A DNA stretch of 38,570 nucleotides from a virus: IMG/VR virus record IMGVR_UViG_3300022929_000074, positions 1 through 38,570 of that record, one strand, 5' to 3'. The position numbers were made by a program, and so were the translations under genes. Shown piece after piece: positions 18,626 through 25,769 of this stretch. How positions within the stretch are numbered: the stretch's first letter is position 1; every line of letters starts with the position of its first letter. The notes under the pieces are model-generated. The model worked only from the letters and a program-made list of their open reading frames with translations, made no database searches and was not told the origin of the DNA.

Positions 18626-19906
18626 TTAGAATAAATCGTTTGATGTAATCGATTTAGATTTCTTACTGTAGTTAATACTTCTTTTGTTGAAGAAATCAGT
18701 GTGTTTAGTAGTTAAGATTTCATCGTCAAACCATTCAGTTGTCTCCAACAACGGTTCGTTGATTTCGAAAATACTATCTACACCAATGGAGTTTAATGAT
18801 ACATTAAATCTATGTTTAATAAATTCCATTGTCTGACTTTTCGTTAGGAAATCTAAATCACCTTCCTCAAATATCCAATTAACTATTTCTGTTTCTGCCT
18901 CATACGCTTCCATTGTAGCTGCCACAAGGTCTTCTTTTAATTGTTCTGTCCACCATGATGGGTTTTCTCCTTTGATAAGGTTTACCAAATCAAATCCGAA
19001 TCCAGCATGGATATTCTCTTCTTTCGATGTTGCTTCAACAGCGTTACTGATACCTTTCAACATATTCTTATGTTTGTTGAATGACATAATAACTAAAAAC
19101 TGTGAGAACAACGATACATTCTCTACAAACATAGAGAACAATACTACAGATTCAAAGTATTCTTTATCTTCAACTGCCTTTGAGTTAGAGATAGCTTTCT
19201 CCAAATACTTAATTCTTCTACGGATTGCCGGTACTTCGAGTAATGTTTCGAAGTCTGAATTCAATCCTAACAATTGAATTAAGTGTGAGTAAGCATCTGC
19301 GTGTCTAACCTCAGACTCAGCAAATGTTGCACCTACATTACCAATTTCAGGTTTCGGCATCCTTTTGTAGATGTCACCCCAAAACGTTTTAACCGCAATC
19401 TCAATCTGAGAGATAGCCAACATCGCTCTTTTTACCGCAGTTTTTTCTTTCTTATCCAAGTTTACTTTGAAATCTTGAATGTCTGAAGTAAAGTTAAACT
19501 CCGTATGTACCCAATATGAATGTCTGATAGCATCCACATATTCATTAAGATTTGGATATTCGTAAGGTTTAAGATTCGTTCTCTTAGTAAAGATGTTCGG
19601 TCCATGGTTCTTACGGTAAATGATGTATTCTTTAGCAACATCATTAAGACCGTTGTCCATCAACTTATTCTCCACCATATCGTGAATTTCATCCACGTGA
19701 GGTACTTTATCCTTTTCATCTCTGAAAATTCCTTTACGAGTGATTCTCGCAATTTTCTCAGCCATTTCATCATCAACTTCACCGATAGACTTCATAGCCT
19801 TCAGTACAGCATATTTAATTTTTTCAGCCTCGAAAAGTACTTGTTCACCACTTCTCTTAATTACATAACGAGTTTCTTTACCATTCATAGTATTATTGTT
19901 AACCAT
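18626..19906 (-). CDS. nrdB: Class I ribonucleotide reductase, radical-generating subunit with N-terminal ATP-cone, 426 aa
   Basis: Residues about 12-100 match an ATP-cone (YVIKRSGEQVLFEAEKIKYAV, then a helix-rich region ending IIYRKNHG), the dATP/ATP-sensing regulatory domain normally on NrdA. The ferritin-like core carries the metal ligands E169, E199 and H202 (E-V-R-H), E262, and E297 with H300 (E-N-I-H). Tyr206 sits at the radical-tyrosine position (E-x-x-H-x-x-x-Y). The first ligand is Glu where E. coli has Asp84. The C-terminal tail (Y413, ending SNDLF) is suited to docking on NrdA. Length exceeds E. coli NrdB (376 aa) because of the cone. NrdB with an ATP-cone is documented in the flavobacterium Leeuwenhoekiella blandensis. 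I used the ATG at 19906; an internal ATG at residue 7 is possible. Confidence 0.95.
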   Translation of the reverse strand: MVNNNTMNGKETRYVIKRSGEQVLFEAEKIKYAVLKAMKSIGEVDDEMAEKIARITRKGIFRDEKDKVPHVDEIHDMVENKLMDNGLNDVAKEYIIYRKNHGPNIFTKRTNLKPYEYPNLNEYVDAIRHSYWVHTEFNFTSDIQDFKVNLDKKEKTAVKRAMLAISQIEIAVKTFWGDIYKRMPKPEIGNVGATFAESEVRHADAYSHLIQLLGLNSDFETLLEVPAIRRRIKYLEKAISNSKAVEDKEYFESVVLFSMFVENVSLFSQFLVIMSFNKHKNMLKGISNAVEATSKEENIHAGFGFDLVNLIKGENPSWWTEQLKEDLVAATMEAYEAETEIVNWIFEEGDLDFLTKSQTMEFIKHRFNVSLNSIGVDSIFEINEPLLETTEWFDDEILTTKHTDFFNKRSINYSKKSKSITSNDLF

Positions 19907-19919
19907 AATTTATTATTTA

Positions 19920-21302
19920 TTAATTTTGTTGTCCCTCACGTTGCTTACGCTTCTCCATGAGCTCCTTGATTCTATCCCTCTGTTTCTCCTCTCTTTGTTC
20001 TTCCAAACCTAAGAAAGTAACACTCTGTTCAGTATCAATAACCAACATTTCATTATCATACTTACAATTCTCAAAGACAACCCCGTCCTTTCCGATACGA
20101 GACTTTGTAATTGCAATGGTAGCCAAGTTCATTTCCTTTTGTTGTAATGACTTCGCCACCGAGATAATTACGTGACCAACCTGAGCCTTCTTAATAGAAC
20201 CACCCATTTGGTCTGTGGTAACAACTTCTGATGAAATTGAAGAACGGTTACCCTGTGTTGCTGTCCACCCAACAAGGTCCAATTCGTGACACATTGCTTC
20301 GAACGCTCTCATCACAGAACCTTCACTCTTCCATTCATCACCCAAGTTTTTGTCAGGTGTAATACAATCGATGTAATCCACAACAATCATATCAATCTTG
20401 TTCCCTTCAGCTATCATCTTTCTAACCTGATTCTTGATTTGATTCATCGTCAGGGTATCAGACGGTAACTTCTTCAAAGTTAAGGAATTTTTTGTATTTT
20501 CCTTAATCTCTTTGACTTTATTCATCACATCATCTTTGTGATTAGATAAATTGTCAGGAGCAATACCTGTCCATAGTGTGAAGTGTTTACGTTGGATAAT
20601 CTTCGGGTTGTCCTCAAAGAACACCTGAAGAACATTGTAACCTAAATTGAATGCGTGGTTTGAAATCTTTGTTAAGAAGGTCGTCTTACCCACACCTGTC
20701 GGTGCAAGAATAACTCCAATCTCACCTTTTGCTAAACCACCCTTCATTAGGTTATCAATACCTGGTACTCCCATCGGGATTGGGTGACGGTAATCGTCAT
20801 CCAATACTACATCCAAATTTGAGAATACATCTGCAGTACCAGTATCCACTTCACCAACTTGTAGAGCTTCTCTAACCATCTCCTCTAAGTGGTCGTAAGA
20901 TTCAAAATCACCTTTGTCAATGATTTTCTGAGCCTTAGCCATCACTTTCTGAAGTTCCTGTTGTTTACAGAACTTCAATGACTTCTCTTGTACGAAGTCT
21001 GACCCTTCAATAGGTGCATCTTTAACATCTTTTAACATGTCAAAAACCATTTTCTGAGCCATCGGAGAGGTAATTTCACTCTTCGTTAGTTGTTCCAATG
21101 TAGCAAATGTTGGAGTATGTTCGTACTTGACGTAGTACTCTTTAACCATTTGCATAATAATTTTGAAATATTGATTATCAAAGTACTTCGGGTCCAATAC
21201 ATCGACAATCGAATTGGCAAAGTCTTTGTCAATAACGATGTTGTTTAGAAGTTGTATTTGGAAGGAGTTACCGAGGTAACCGAAGTTTTTTTCTTTTGAC
21301 AT
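19920..21302 (-). CDS. 41: Replicative DNA helicase, DnaB/T4 gp41-like, 460 aa
   Basis: This is a hexameric 5'-3' replicative helicase. Residues 199-208 (LAPTGVGKTT) form the Walker A motif and 304-310 (DMIVVDY) the Walker B. Downstream, TATQGNR at about 347-353 and the region near SVAKSLQQ fit the RecA-fold sensor motifs of DnaB-family helicases. The N-terminal ~150 residues are helical, as expected for the gp41/DnaB N-domain. The C-terminus is a highly charged tail (EEQREEKQRDRIKELMEKRK). Length is near T4 gp41 (475 aa). It lies downstream of gp32, uvsX and the exonuclease, and 13 bases before nrdB. No primase domain is fused, and no separate primase or loader is recognised in the window. 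Confidence 0.93.
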   Translation of the reverse strand: MSKEKNFGYLGNSFQIQLLNNIVIDKDFANSIVDVLDPKYFDNQYFKIIMQMVKEYYVKYEHTPTFATLEQLTKSEITSPMAQKMVFDMLKDVKDAPIEGSDFVQEKSLKFCKQQELQKVMAKAQKIIDKGDFESYDHLEEMVREALQVGEVDTGTADVFSNLDVVLDDDYRHPIPMGVPGIDNLMKGGLAKGEIGVILAPTGVGKTTFLTKISNHAFNLGYNVLQVFFEDNPKIIQRKHFTLWTGIAPDNLSNHKDDVMNKVKEIKENTKNSLTLKKLPSDTLTMNQIKNQVRKMIAEGNKIDMIVVDYIDCITPDKNLGDEWKSEGSVMRAFEAMCHELDLVGWTATQGNRSSISSEVVTTDQMGGSIKKAQVGHVIISVAKSLQQKEMNLATIAITKSRIGKDGVVFENCKYDNEMLVIDTEQSVTFLGLEEQREEKQRDRIKELMEKRKQREGQQN

Positions 21303-21339
21303 ATCAATCTAATTTCTTTCGGGTAAATAATAAATATGG

Positions 21340-21792
21340 TTAACCTAACTGATATTCCATGTACTGGTAAGATAATTCTTCAGAGGAAAAAAGCTCTGTC
21401 AAACCACGAAGTACACTTTTTAGTTGCGGGCGGATATCTACGGTGTATCTTATTTTCGGCGGGTATAATTTCGCGTCAATAATTTTATGACAAATTGTCT
21501 CCTCCCCAATGCAAATTTTTACATGGAACGTTTCTGGACCTTCAGTATTTGAGGTGTCCAAAATGCTTGGGTCCAACGCAATTTGGTTGTAGTGGTCCAA
21601 CATATACATGTTGGTTCTCGCCTTAAGACTCCCTGTTAAAGTACGAGTAAAGTCATTAACAAATTCAATGACATCAATACTTTTACGAGCCTTCGGATTG
21701 TACCCTTTAACGTTGAAGTAACGTTGTACTACGATGTTTTCATTCAACATCAAAAGGAATTCCATTTTTGTTACGTCGTTTTTTTCTTTCAT
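21340..21792 (-). CDS. Unrecognised small protein within the replication cassette, 150 aa
   Basis: I do not recognise this family. The protein has mixed alpha/beta character, two cysteines in CIGEETIC at about residues 92-99, and an acidic, aromatic C-terminus (SSEELSYQYMEYQLG). It has no Walker, zinc-finger or helix-turn-helix motif that I can see. It sits 3 bases after the exonuclease stop and 37 bases before the helicase start. The location, between a primer-removal nuclease and the replicative helicase, suggests a replication accessory protein; the helicase-loader slot (T4 gp59) is otherwise unfilled here. That is only a positional guess. Confidence 0.75.
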   Translation of the reverse strand: MKEKNDVTKMEFLLMLNENIVVQRYFNVKGYNPKARKSIDVIEFVNDFTRTLTGSLKARTNMYMLDHYNQIALDPSILDTSNTEGPETFHVKICIGEETICHKIIDAKLYPPKIRYTVDIRPQLKSVLRGLTELFSSEELSYQYMEYQLG

Positions 21793-21795
21793 AAC

Positions 21796-22803
21796 TTAAT
21801 TTTTGTTTTTGTAACGTTTTTTTTCTTTTCTACTTAGTTTCATAAACGGTGTTAAAAAATCTACCCAACCATCATCCTGTTTGGGTAAGTACTTGAAGAT
21901 TCCATCTTCGTTCATCATTCTCATGAGATTCTGATATCCTCTTCCTTCAGGGTCCAACTCTTCTGTATAGTAGAGTTCGACTTCCTCCTTACCTTCATCA
22001 CTTATCATTGGGTGGGACAAATCTACAACCTTTTTGTTAATATCAAAGAATTCTTTTCCTAAAACCCCCCTTTTAGTTTTTCCTTCTAAGATACTCTCCA
22101 AGATTTTTCTTTTGTCTCCCTCCGATTTTAACTCTTCGGCTCGGGTTATAATATCATCAACAGAAGTCGCTTTGTCCAATATTTCGGGAAATATCTTCGC
22201 AAAAGTTTTCTCACCGAGTAAGTATATACCATCAATGTTGTCAGATTTATCCCCCGATAAAATCTTAAATGTCGAAACATTGTAGTGTGGTATTGAAATG
22301 TCCTTCAGAGGGATGTTATCTCCCTCCTTATAGACTTTTCTATGACTGGGTGAGTAGACCTCTACTTTATCCGAAATAAGTTGTGTAAGGTCCTTATCTG
22401 ATGAAAATATAGTTTTGTATTCGTCTTCAGAAATGTTACAGTAATGAGCAATCGCATCGTCTGACTCACACCCATCAATGGATACTTGTCTGATAAACAT
22501 TTCTTCCAAATACTTCTTAACTCTCGACAACTGCCATTCAAATGAAATCTGTTGTTGTTCGTTAAGACTTGTTTTTCTATTTCTTTTGTATTGTTCGAGC
22601 AACTCTCTTCGTGATGTTGAGTTATCCTCCGCATCCCAAAATACAATGACTTTGTCGTAATTGTGCTCGACTAAGAATTTTTTGAGGGTATTCACGAAGT
22701 GAAAGATTGCACCAATATGGTTTCCCTCATGGTATAAATCTCTTACTCCGTGATATCCTATTTTAACTAAATTGTTTCCGTCAACTAATAATGTCTTCGT
22801 CAA
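21796..22803 (-). CDS. rnh: 5'-3' exonuclease, T4 RNase H/FEN-like, TTG start, 335 aa
   Basis: This is a PIN/FEN-fold nuclease that removes RNA primers and 5' flaps on the lagging strand. Acidic metal ligands are all visible: D8 (VDGNN), D57 (FWDAED), E113 with D115/D116 (CESDD), D136 and D138 (SSDKD), and D185 and D188 (GDKSDNI). The last belongs to the helix-3-turn motif. Length is close to T4 RNase H (305 aa). There is no ATG before the D8 motif: the frame runs from the uvsX TAA through six codons to TTG at 22803. That TTG is preceded by GAGGG four bases away, one of the few Shine-Dalgarno-like signals in the window, so TTG is the likely start. It lies in the same frame as uvsX. Confidence 0.92.
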   Translation of the reverse strand: MTKTLLVDGNNLVKIGYHGVRDLYHEGNHIGAIFHFVNTLKKFLVEHNYDKVIVFWDAEDNSTSRRELLEQYKRNRKTSLNEQQQISFEWQLSRVKKYLEEMFIRQVSIDGCESDDAIAHYCNISEDEYKTIFSSDKDLTQLISDKVEVYSPSHRKVYKEGDNIPLKDISIPHYNVSTFKILSGDKSDNIDGIYLLGEKTFAKIFPEILDKATSVDDIITRAEELKSEGDKRKILESILEGKTKRGVLGKEFFDINKKVVDLSHPMISDEGKEEVELYYTEELDPEGRGYQNLMRMMNEDGIFKYLPKQDDGWVDFLTPFMKLSRKEKKRYKNKN

Positions 22804-22821
22804 AATACCCTCAATTAAAGG

Positions 22822-23823
22822 TTAGACTTCTTTTACTTCTTCCAATTTGTAGTCACCATCTGTACCGATGACTCTCTTCCAATATTCTGATTGCTCAGAC
22901 TTATAAGCCTCAATAGACTTCTTTTCTTCAGCAGATTCTTTTCCTGCCAAGAAACCATGAGGTGTTACGATAATTTTACCGTCCTCATATCCCAATCCAT
23001 TGATGTGGTTTTTCATAACCGATACTTTCGTTCTAACTGCAAACTTAACTTTTCTTTTGTCTTTGACCGCAGCAATCTTATTGGTACCAGCATTTTTCTG
23101 ATTTCCAAATAAGAATACCAATGAGGAGTTCAACCAAATAGCCTCACCACCTTTAGCTTTAATCTTAGGTTGACCAAAAGGATTGTCAGGTAATTCTACC
23201 CACGGTTGATTAACAATCACCAACGTATTTTCATAGTTTGATGTTGCCTTTCTTGAACCCGCAATTCTTTGGTTAATACCCATACCGATTTTGTCTGCTA
23301 ATGTGGCAGCATTATGTTGTTTACCACCCTTACCGTCAAAAGTCATTTTACAAGGAACAGAACCTACAGAATCCCACAAGAATAATAAGTCGTACTCCAA
23401 CTCACCTTTTTCCTGAGCATCCAATAACTCATTGATGTAGTCTGTGATTTGTTCGATGTAATCAAAGTTGTTGTTAAATAAGAAGAATCCGTCCCAATCC
23501 AATTCACCCGTTTCCTCATCAACAACTTCTTCACATTGGAATCCCATTGTTAATGCGTGGTCAAAAGACCATTTTTGTTCTGTGATGATAAAGACAGGAA
23601 GAATACCCTTCTTTTGTGCGTCTACCGCAGCTTTAACCAATGCAGTTGTTTTACCAGTATCACTATGACCCAAGAACATATTCAGGTGACCAATTGCAGG
23701 ACCAGGTAAACCTACCGCATCCAAAAACGCTTCACCTAAATCTAAAAACCTTTGTGGTTTGTATTTTGCTGAAGTAGAATATTTCTGCTTCAACGATTTG
23801 AAATCTTTTTTCTTAATTGCCAT
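22822..23823 (-). CDS. uvsX: UvsX/RecA-like recombinase, 333 aa
   Basis: This is a strand-exchange recombinase for recombination-dependent replication and repair. Walker A is GHSDTGKTT at 52-60 and Walker B is LLFLWDS at 146-152. The segment around KAKGGEAIWLNSSLVF (about 222-237) matches the RecA/UvsX region following loop L2, and the NQPW motif at about 205-208 fits the polymerisation/ATP-sensing region. Length is near T4 UvsX (391 aa) and RecA (353 aa). The start is 57 bases after the gp32-like stop, with a GC-rich hairpin between. It is followed by the exonuclease gene in the same frame, 18 bases after its stop. Confidence 0.93.
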   Translation of the reverse strand: MAIKKKDFKSLKQKYSTSAKYKPQRFLDLGEAFLDAVGLPGPAIGHLNMFLGHSDTGKTTALVKAAVDAQKKGILPVFIITEQKWSFDHALTMGFQCEEVVDEETGELDWDGFFLFNNNFDYIEQITDYINELLDAQEKGELEYDLLFLWDSVGSVPCKMTFDGKGGKQHNAATLADKIGMGINQRIAGSRKATSNYENTLVIVNQPWVELPDNPFGQPKIKAKGGEAIWLNSSLVFLFGNQKNAGTNKIAAVKDKRKVKFAVRTKVSVMKNHINGLGYEDGKIIVTPHGFLAGKESAEEKKSIEAYKSEQSEYWKRVIGTDGDYKLEEVKEV

Positions 23824-23840
23824 ATTGTTTAGTAAATAAA

Positions 23841-23867
23841 GATGGTGGGGATAATGTCCCCACCATC
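23841..23867 (-). terminator. GC-rich hairpin between gp32 and uvsX (leaky terminator or mRNA stabiliser)
   Basis: On the minus strand this reads GATGGTGGGG, a 7-base loop, then CCCCACCATC, a perfect 10-bp stem, followed by TTTATTT. It starts 13 bases after the gp32-like stop and ends 17 bases before the uvsX ATG. The weak U-tract suggests partial termination or 3'-end protection, which would raise ssDNA-binding protein over downstream genes. The hairpin is clear, the role is inferred. Confidence 0.75.
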
Positions 23868-23880
23868 ATGTTAGTGATTC

Positions 23881-24738
23881 TTAGAACGGCAAGTCTGTGT
23901 CAACTTCCATTCCTGATTGTGGGTCTTCCACTTTCACATTAGAGTCAGATGATACTGAACCACCCAATGTTACTTCTGTGTCGTCACCATAAACGTATTT
24001 TTTCAATTCCGTATCCCAAACAGGTGTTTCACCTCTTGCGATTGCTTCCAAATACTCAACAGGTTTTTGTGCGTAAACATCTTTCCATGTTAACTCATCC
24101 TCAACCCATTCCTTCATCTGAGCTTTGTCAGAATGAATTGGTGCTGGGTCATCATACATAATAGTCTTAACTACTGTGTATTCAATTCCTGAAGGAGTTT
24201 TTGATTTAGATAAATCAACAATCAAGTCACGACCTTCGTTAGCATCTGTAACATCACCCTTTTGTTTCCAAATTGGAATGATTTTATCTAAGATACCTTC
24301 TTGTTTGTAGTTATCCTTAAATCTCCAAAACTTAGGTCCGTGGTCTTCATTTTCACGGTCAATAACCTTAACGATATAGAATTTACGTGGACGGTACTGA
24401 CGAGCCAATTCTTTGTCTGAGTCTTTACCTGTTGACATCAACTCTTCGTAAACCTCAGTAAGTGGTGAACGCTCACCGTCATTCTTACCTGGGTCGTAGA
24501 GTTTAGTCCACTTACCGTCGATTTGTACTTCATGATACCATACTTCTTTGAATGGAGATGAACCATCAGGTGTAGGTAGAATACGAATAACTTTCTGTCC
24601 TGATTTAGTTCCTTTTGGTAGATACGTTGTAAAGTATCTTTTCAATCTGTCTTCTTGAGAGATTGATGTTTTCCCTCCGCCACTGCGTTGGGTGTTTTGT
24701 TCATACTGTGCTAACACAGCGTCGAGTGCATTTCCCAT
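23881..24738 (-). CDS. 32: Single-stranded DNA-binding protein, T4 gp32-like, zinc-less, 285 aa
   Basis: It coats ssDNA at the replication fork and coordinates recombination. The core region KVIRILPTPDGSSPF (49-63) followed by YHEVQIDGKW (68-77) aligns well by eye with T4 gp32 VIRFLPSKND...NGKW. T4 gp32 binds zinc through H64 and Cys77/87/90; here H69 may be retained but the whole protein has no cysteine, so the classical zinc site is absent. The C-terminus is acidic and ends DTDLPF, like the DDDIPF tip of bacterial SSB rather than T4's LNDL end. It is the first gene of the cassette, behind a sigma70-like promoter and before a stable hairpin, which suits high early expression. Confidence 0.88.
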   Translation of the reverse strand: MGNALDAVLAQYEQNTQRSGGGKTSISQEDRLKRYFTTYLPKGTKSGQKVIRILPTPDGSSPFKEVWYHEVQIDGKWTKLYDPGKNDGERSPLTEVYEELMSTGKDSDKELARQYRPRKFYIVKVIDRENEDHGPKFWRFKDNYKQEGILDKIIPIWKQKGDVTDANEGRDLIVDLSKSKTPSGIEYTVVKTIMYDDPAPIHSDKAQMKEWVEDELTWKDVYAQKPVEYLEAIARGETPVWDTELKKYVYGDDTEVTLGGSVSSDSNVKVEDPQSGMEVDTDLPF

Positions 24739-24786
24739 AATTTTTTCTTTTTACTCTGTTAATTGTTTCTCTTAAACTCAATAATA

Positions 24787-24814
24787 AGTATAGTCTTCAA
24801 ACCTTAAAAGTCAA
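24787..24814 (-). promoter_or_regulatory. Sigma70-like promoter for the gp32-nrdA cassette
   Basis: On the minus strand TTGACT (24814-24809) is separated by 16 bases from TATACT (24792-24787), close to the bacterial consensus TTGACA/TATAAT. It lies just after the terminator of the acidic-protein gene and about 50 bases before the gp32-like ATG. It could be an early promoter read by host RNA polymerase. If the host is Bacteroidota, whose housekeeping sigma prefers TTTG/TAnnTTTG, activity would need checking. Confidence 0.65.
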
Positions 24815-24819
24815 CTAAC

Positions 24820-24855
24820 CAAAAAGAAAAAGACCACCCTAATTGAGTGGTCTTT
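24820..24855 (-). terminator. Intrinsic terminator after the acidic coiled-coil gene
   Basis: On the minus strand a perfect 9-bp stem AAAGACCAC / GTGGTCTTT with a 9-base loop (24838-24846) is followed by a T-rich run (TTCTTTTTGG). It begins about 30 bases after the stop at 24886 and ends the tail/hub transcription unit before the gp32 promoter. Confidence 0.9.
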
Positions 24856-24885
24856 ATTATAGAAAATTTTGTGTGTTAAGTCAAT

Positions 24886-25509
24886 CTATTCTTCGTCATT
24901 GATTGGTGTATCAAATGATTTTTTGATGTCAGCGTCAGAATAATTCTCAACTTCATCAGAGGTTAAAACGTATTCGTTCTTACCCGTTTGTTGCATCTCA
25001 ACTTCTTTGTCAGCGAAGAAGTCGGTCAACTTCTGATTGTAAGGATAACTATCCAAACTTCTTAATTGTAATTTTTCTTCAGGTGACTTCTCTCTGTATT
25101 TTTCAACCTTAGCTTCAATATCATTAATCTTACTTAAGATTGAGTCCATCTGAGACAACTTACTTTCCAAGTCATTCAATTTATCAAACATTGAGTCCAT
25201 ATACTCGTCTTGTTTATCTGAGATTTCATTTTGTTTGTTTACCAAATCTGTAATCTCCAACTCTTCAGTGTCTCCACCCATATCCTCATCAGACTCTACA
25301 TTACCCTCGTCGTCTAATTTCTCAACATCGGGGTCTGTATCAACATCAACTGGTTCTGCAATTTCTTCAGCATCCATCTCGACATCCATGTCCATGTCTT
25401 CACCACCTAAATCATCAGTTGGTTCAACAGGCTCTTCTTGTTCTACCAAATAATTATTGATAGAGTTGTGTCTTTTGAGTTCTTCTAATATTTTATTATC
25501 TACTGACAT
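24886..25509 (-). CDS. Acidic coiled-coil protein of unknown function, 207 aa
   Basis: I do not recognise a family. Residues about 23-90 are extremely acidic, with a run of Asp/Glu/Met (GGEDMDMDVEMDAEE) and few basic residues. Residues about 88-145 show heptad-like spacing (LVNKQNEISDKQ ... LNDLESKLSQMDSILSKINDIEAKV) typical of a coiled coil. The C-terminal ~50 residues are mixed. Such an acidic plus coiled-coil layout occurs in phage scaffolding, chaperone and DNA-mimic proteins, but nothing here decides between them. The start lies 12 bases after the stop of the small upstream gene, and a terminator follows, so it is the last gene of the tail/hub unit. Confidence 0.75.
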   Translation of the reverse strand: MSVDNKILEELKRHNSINNYLVEQEEPVEPTDDLGGEDMDMDVEMDAEEIAEPVDVDTDPDVEKLDDEGNVESDEDMGGDTEELEITDLVNKQNEISDKQDEYMDSMFDKLNDLESKLSQMDSILSKINDIEAKVEKYREKSPEEKLQLRSLDSYPYNQKLTDFFADKEVEMQQTGKNEYVLTSDEVENYSDADIKKSFDTPINDEE

Positions 25510-25521
25510 TTTAATTATTTT

Positions 25522-25746
25522 TTACCCGTTTAATAATGTTTTCACACCGTGTGGTGTTTCAACTTTAAGGGTTCTGTTCACTTGTCTTGTATTGTCAACT
25601 CTTTCAATAAGTCCGTCTCTCATACTAACAGTGTAACAGTCTCCTGTATCTAAGTCACAAACTTCTTTGTAACCATTTCCGGCATCTCTTTCAGTAATTC
25701 TTGTGTCTTTTGACAAATACTGGTCTAATAATGATTTTACGTTCAT
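25522..25746 (-). CDS. Small unknown protein, 74 aa
   Basis: The frame can be read from a TTG at 25773 (83 aa), but the ATG at 25746 (MNVKSLLDQYLSKD) is the more likely start. That gives a 23-base gap after the hub stop instead of overlapping it. Two cysteines occur in EVCDLDTGDCYTV. The C-terminus is TPHGVKTLLNG. I recognise no domain. It lies between the giant hub gene and the acidic coiled-coil gene, in the same transcription unit, and may be a minor virion or assembly protein. Confidence 0.6.
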   Translation of the reverse strand: MNVKSLLDQYLSKDTRITERDAGNGYKEVCDLDTGDCYTVSMRDGLIERVDNTRQVNRTLKVETPHGVKTLLNG

Positions 25747-25757
25747 AGTAATACTTT

Positions 25758-25769
25758 TATTTATAAATA
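25758..25769. repeat. AT palindrome TATTTATAAATA before the 74-aa gene
   Basis: This is a perfect 12-base palindrome, placed between the hub stop codon and the 74-aa gene's ATG, 11 bases upstream of the latter. It contains TATAAATA, the T4 late-promoter core, on both strands. A promoter or regulatory role is possible but unproved in such AT-rich DNA. Confidence 0.35.

Noticed and set aside
16900-19906. Intein or intron in the nrd genes, a common site in phages
   Set aside because: Both reading frames are continuous with catalytic motifs at normal spacing and no splice-junction or endonuclease motifs.
24829-24855. Bidirectional terminator serving plus-strand genes
   Set aside because: The stem is symmetrical, but there are no plus-strand genes and the T-rich tail is clearly on the minus strand.
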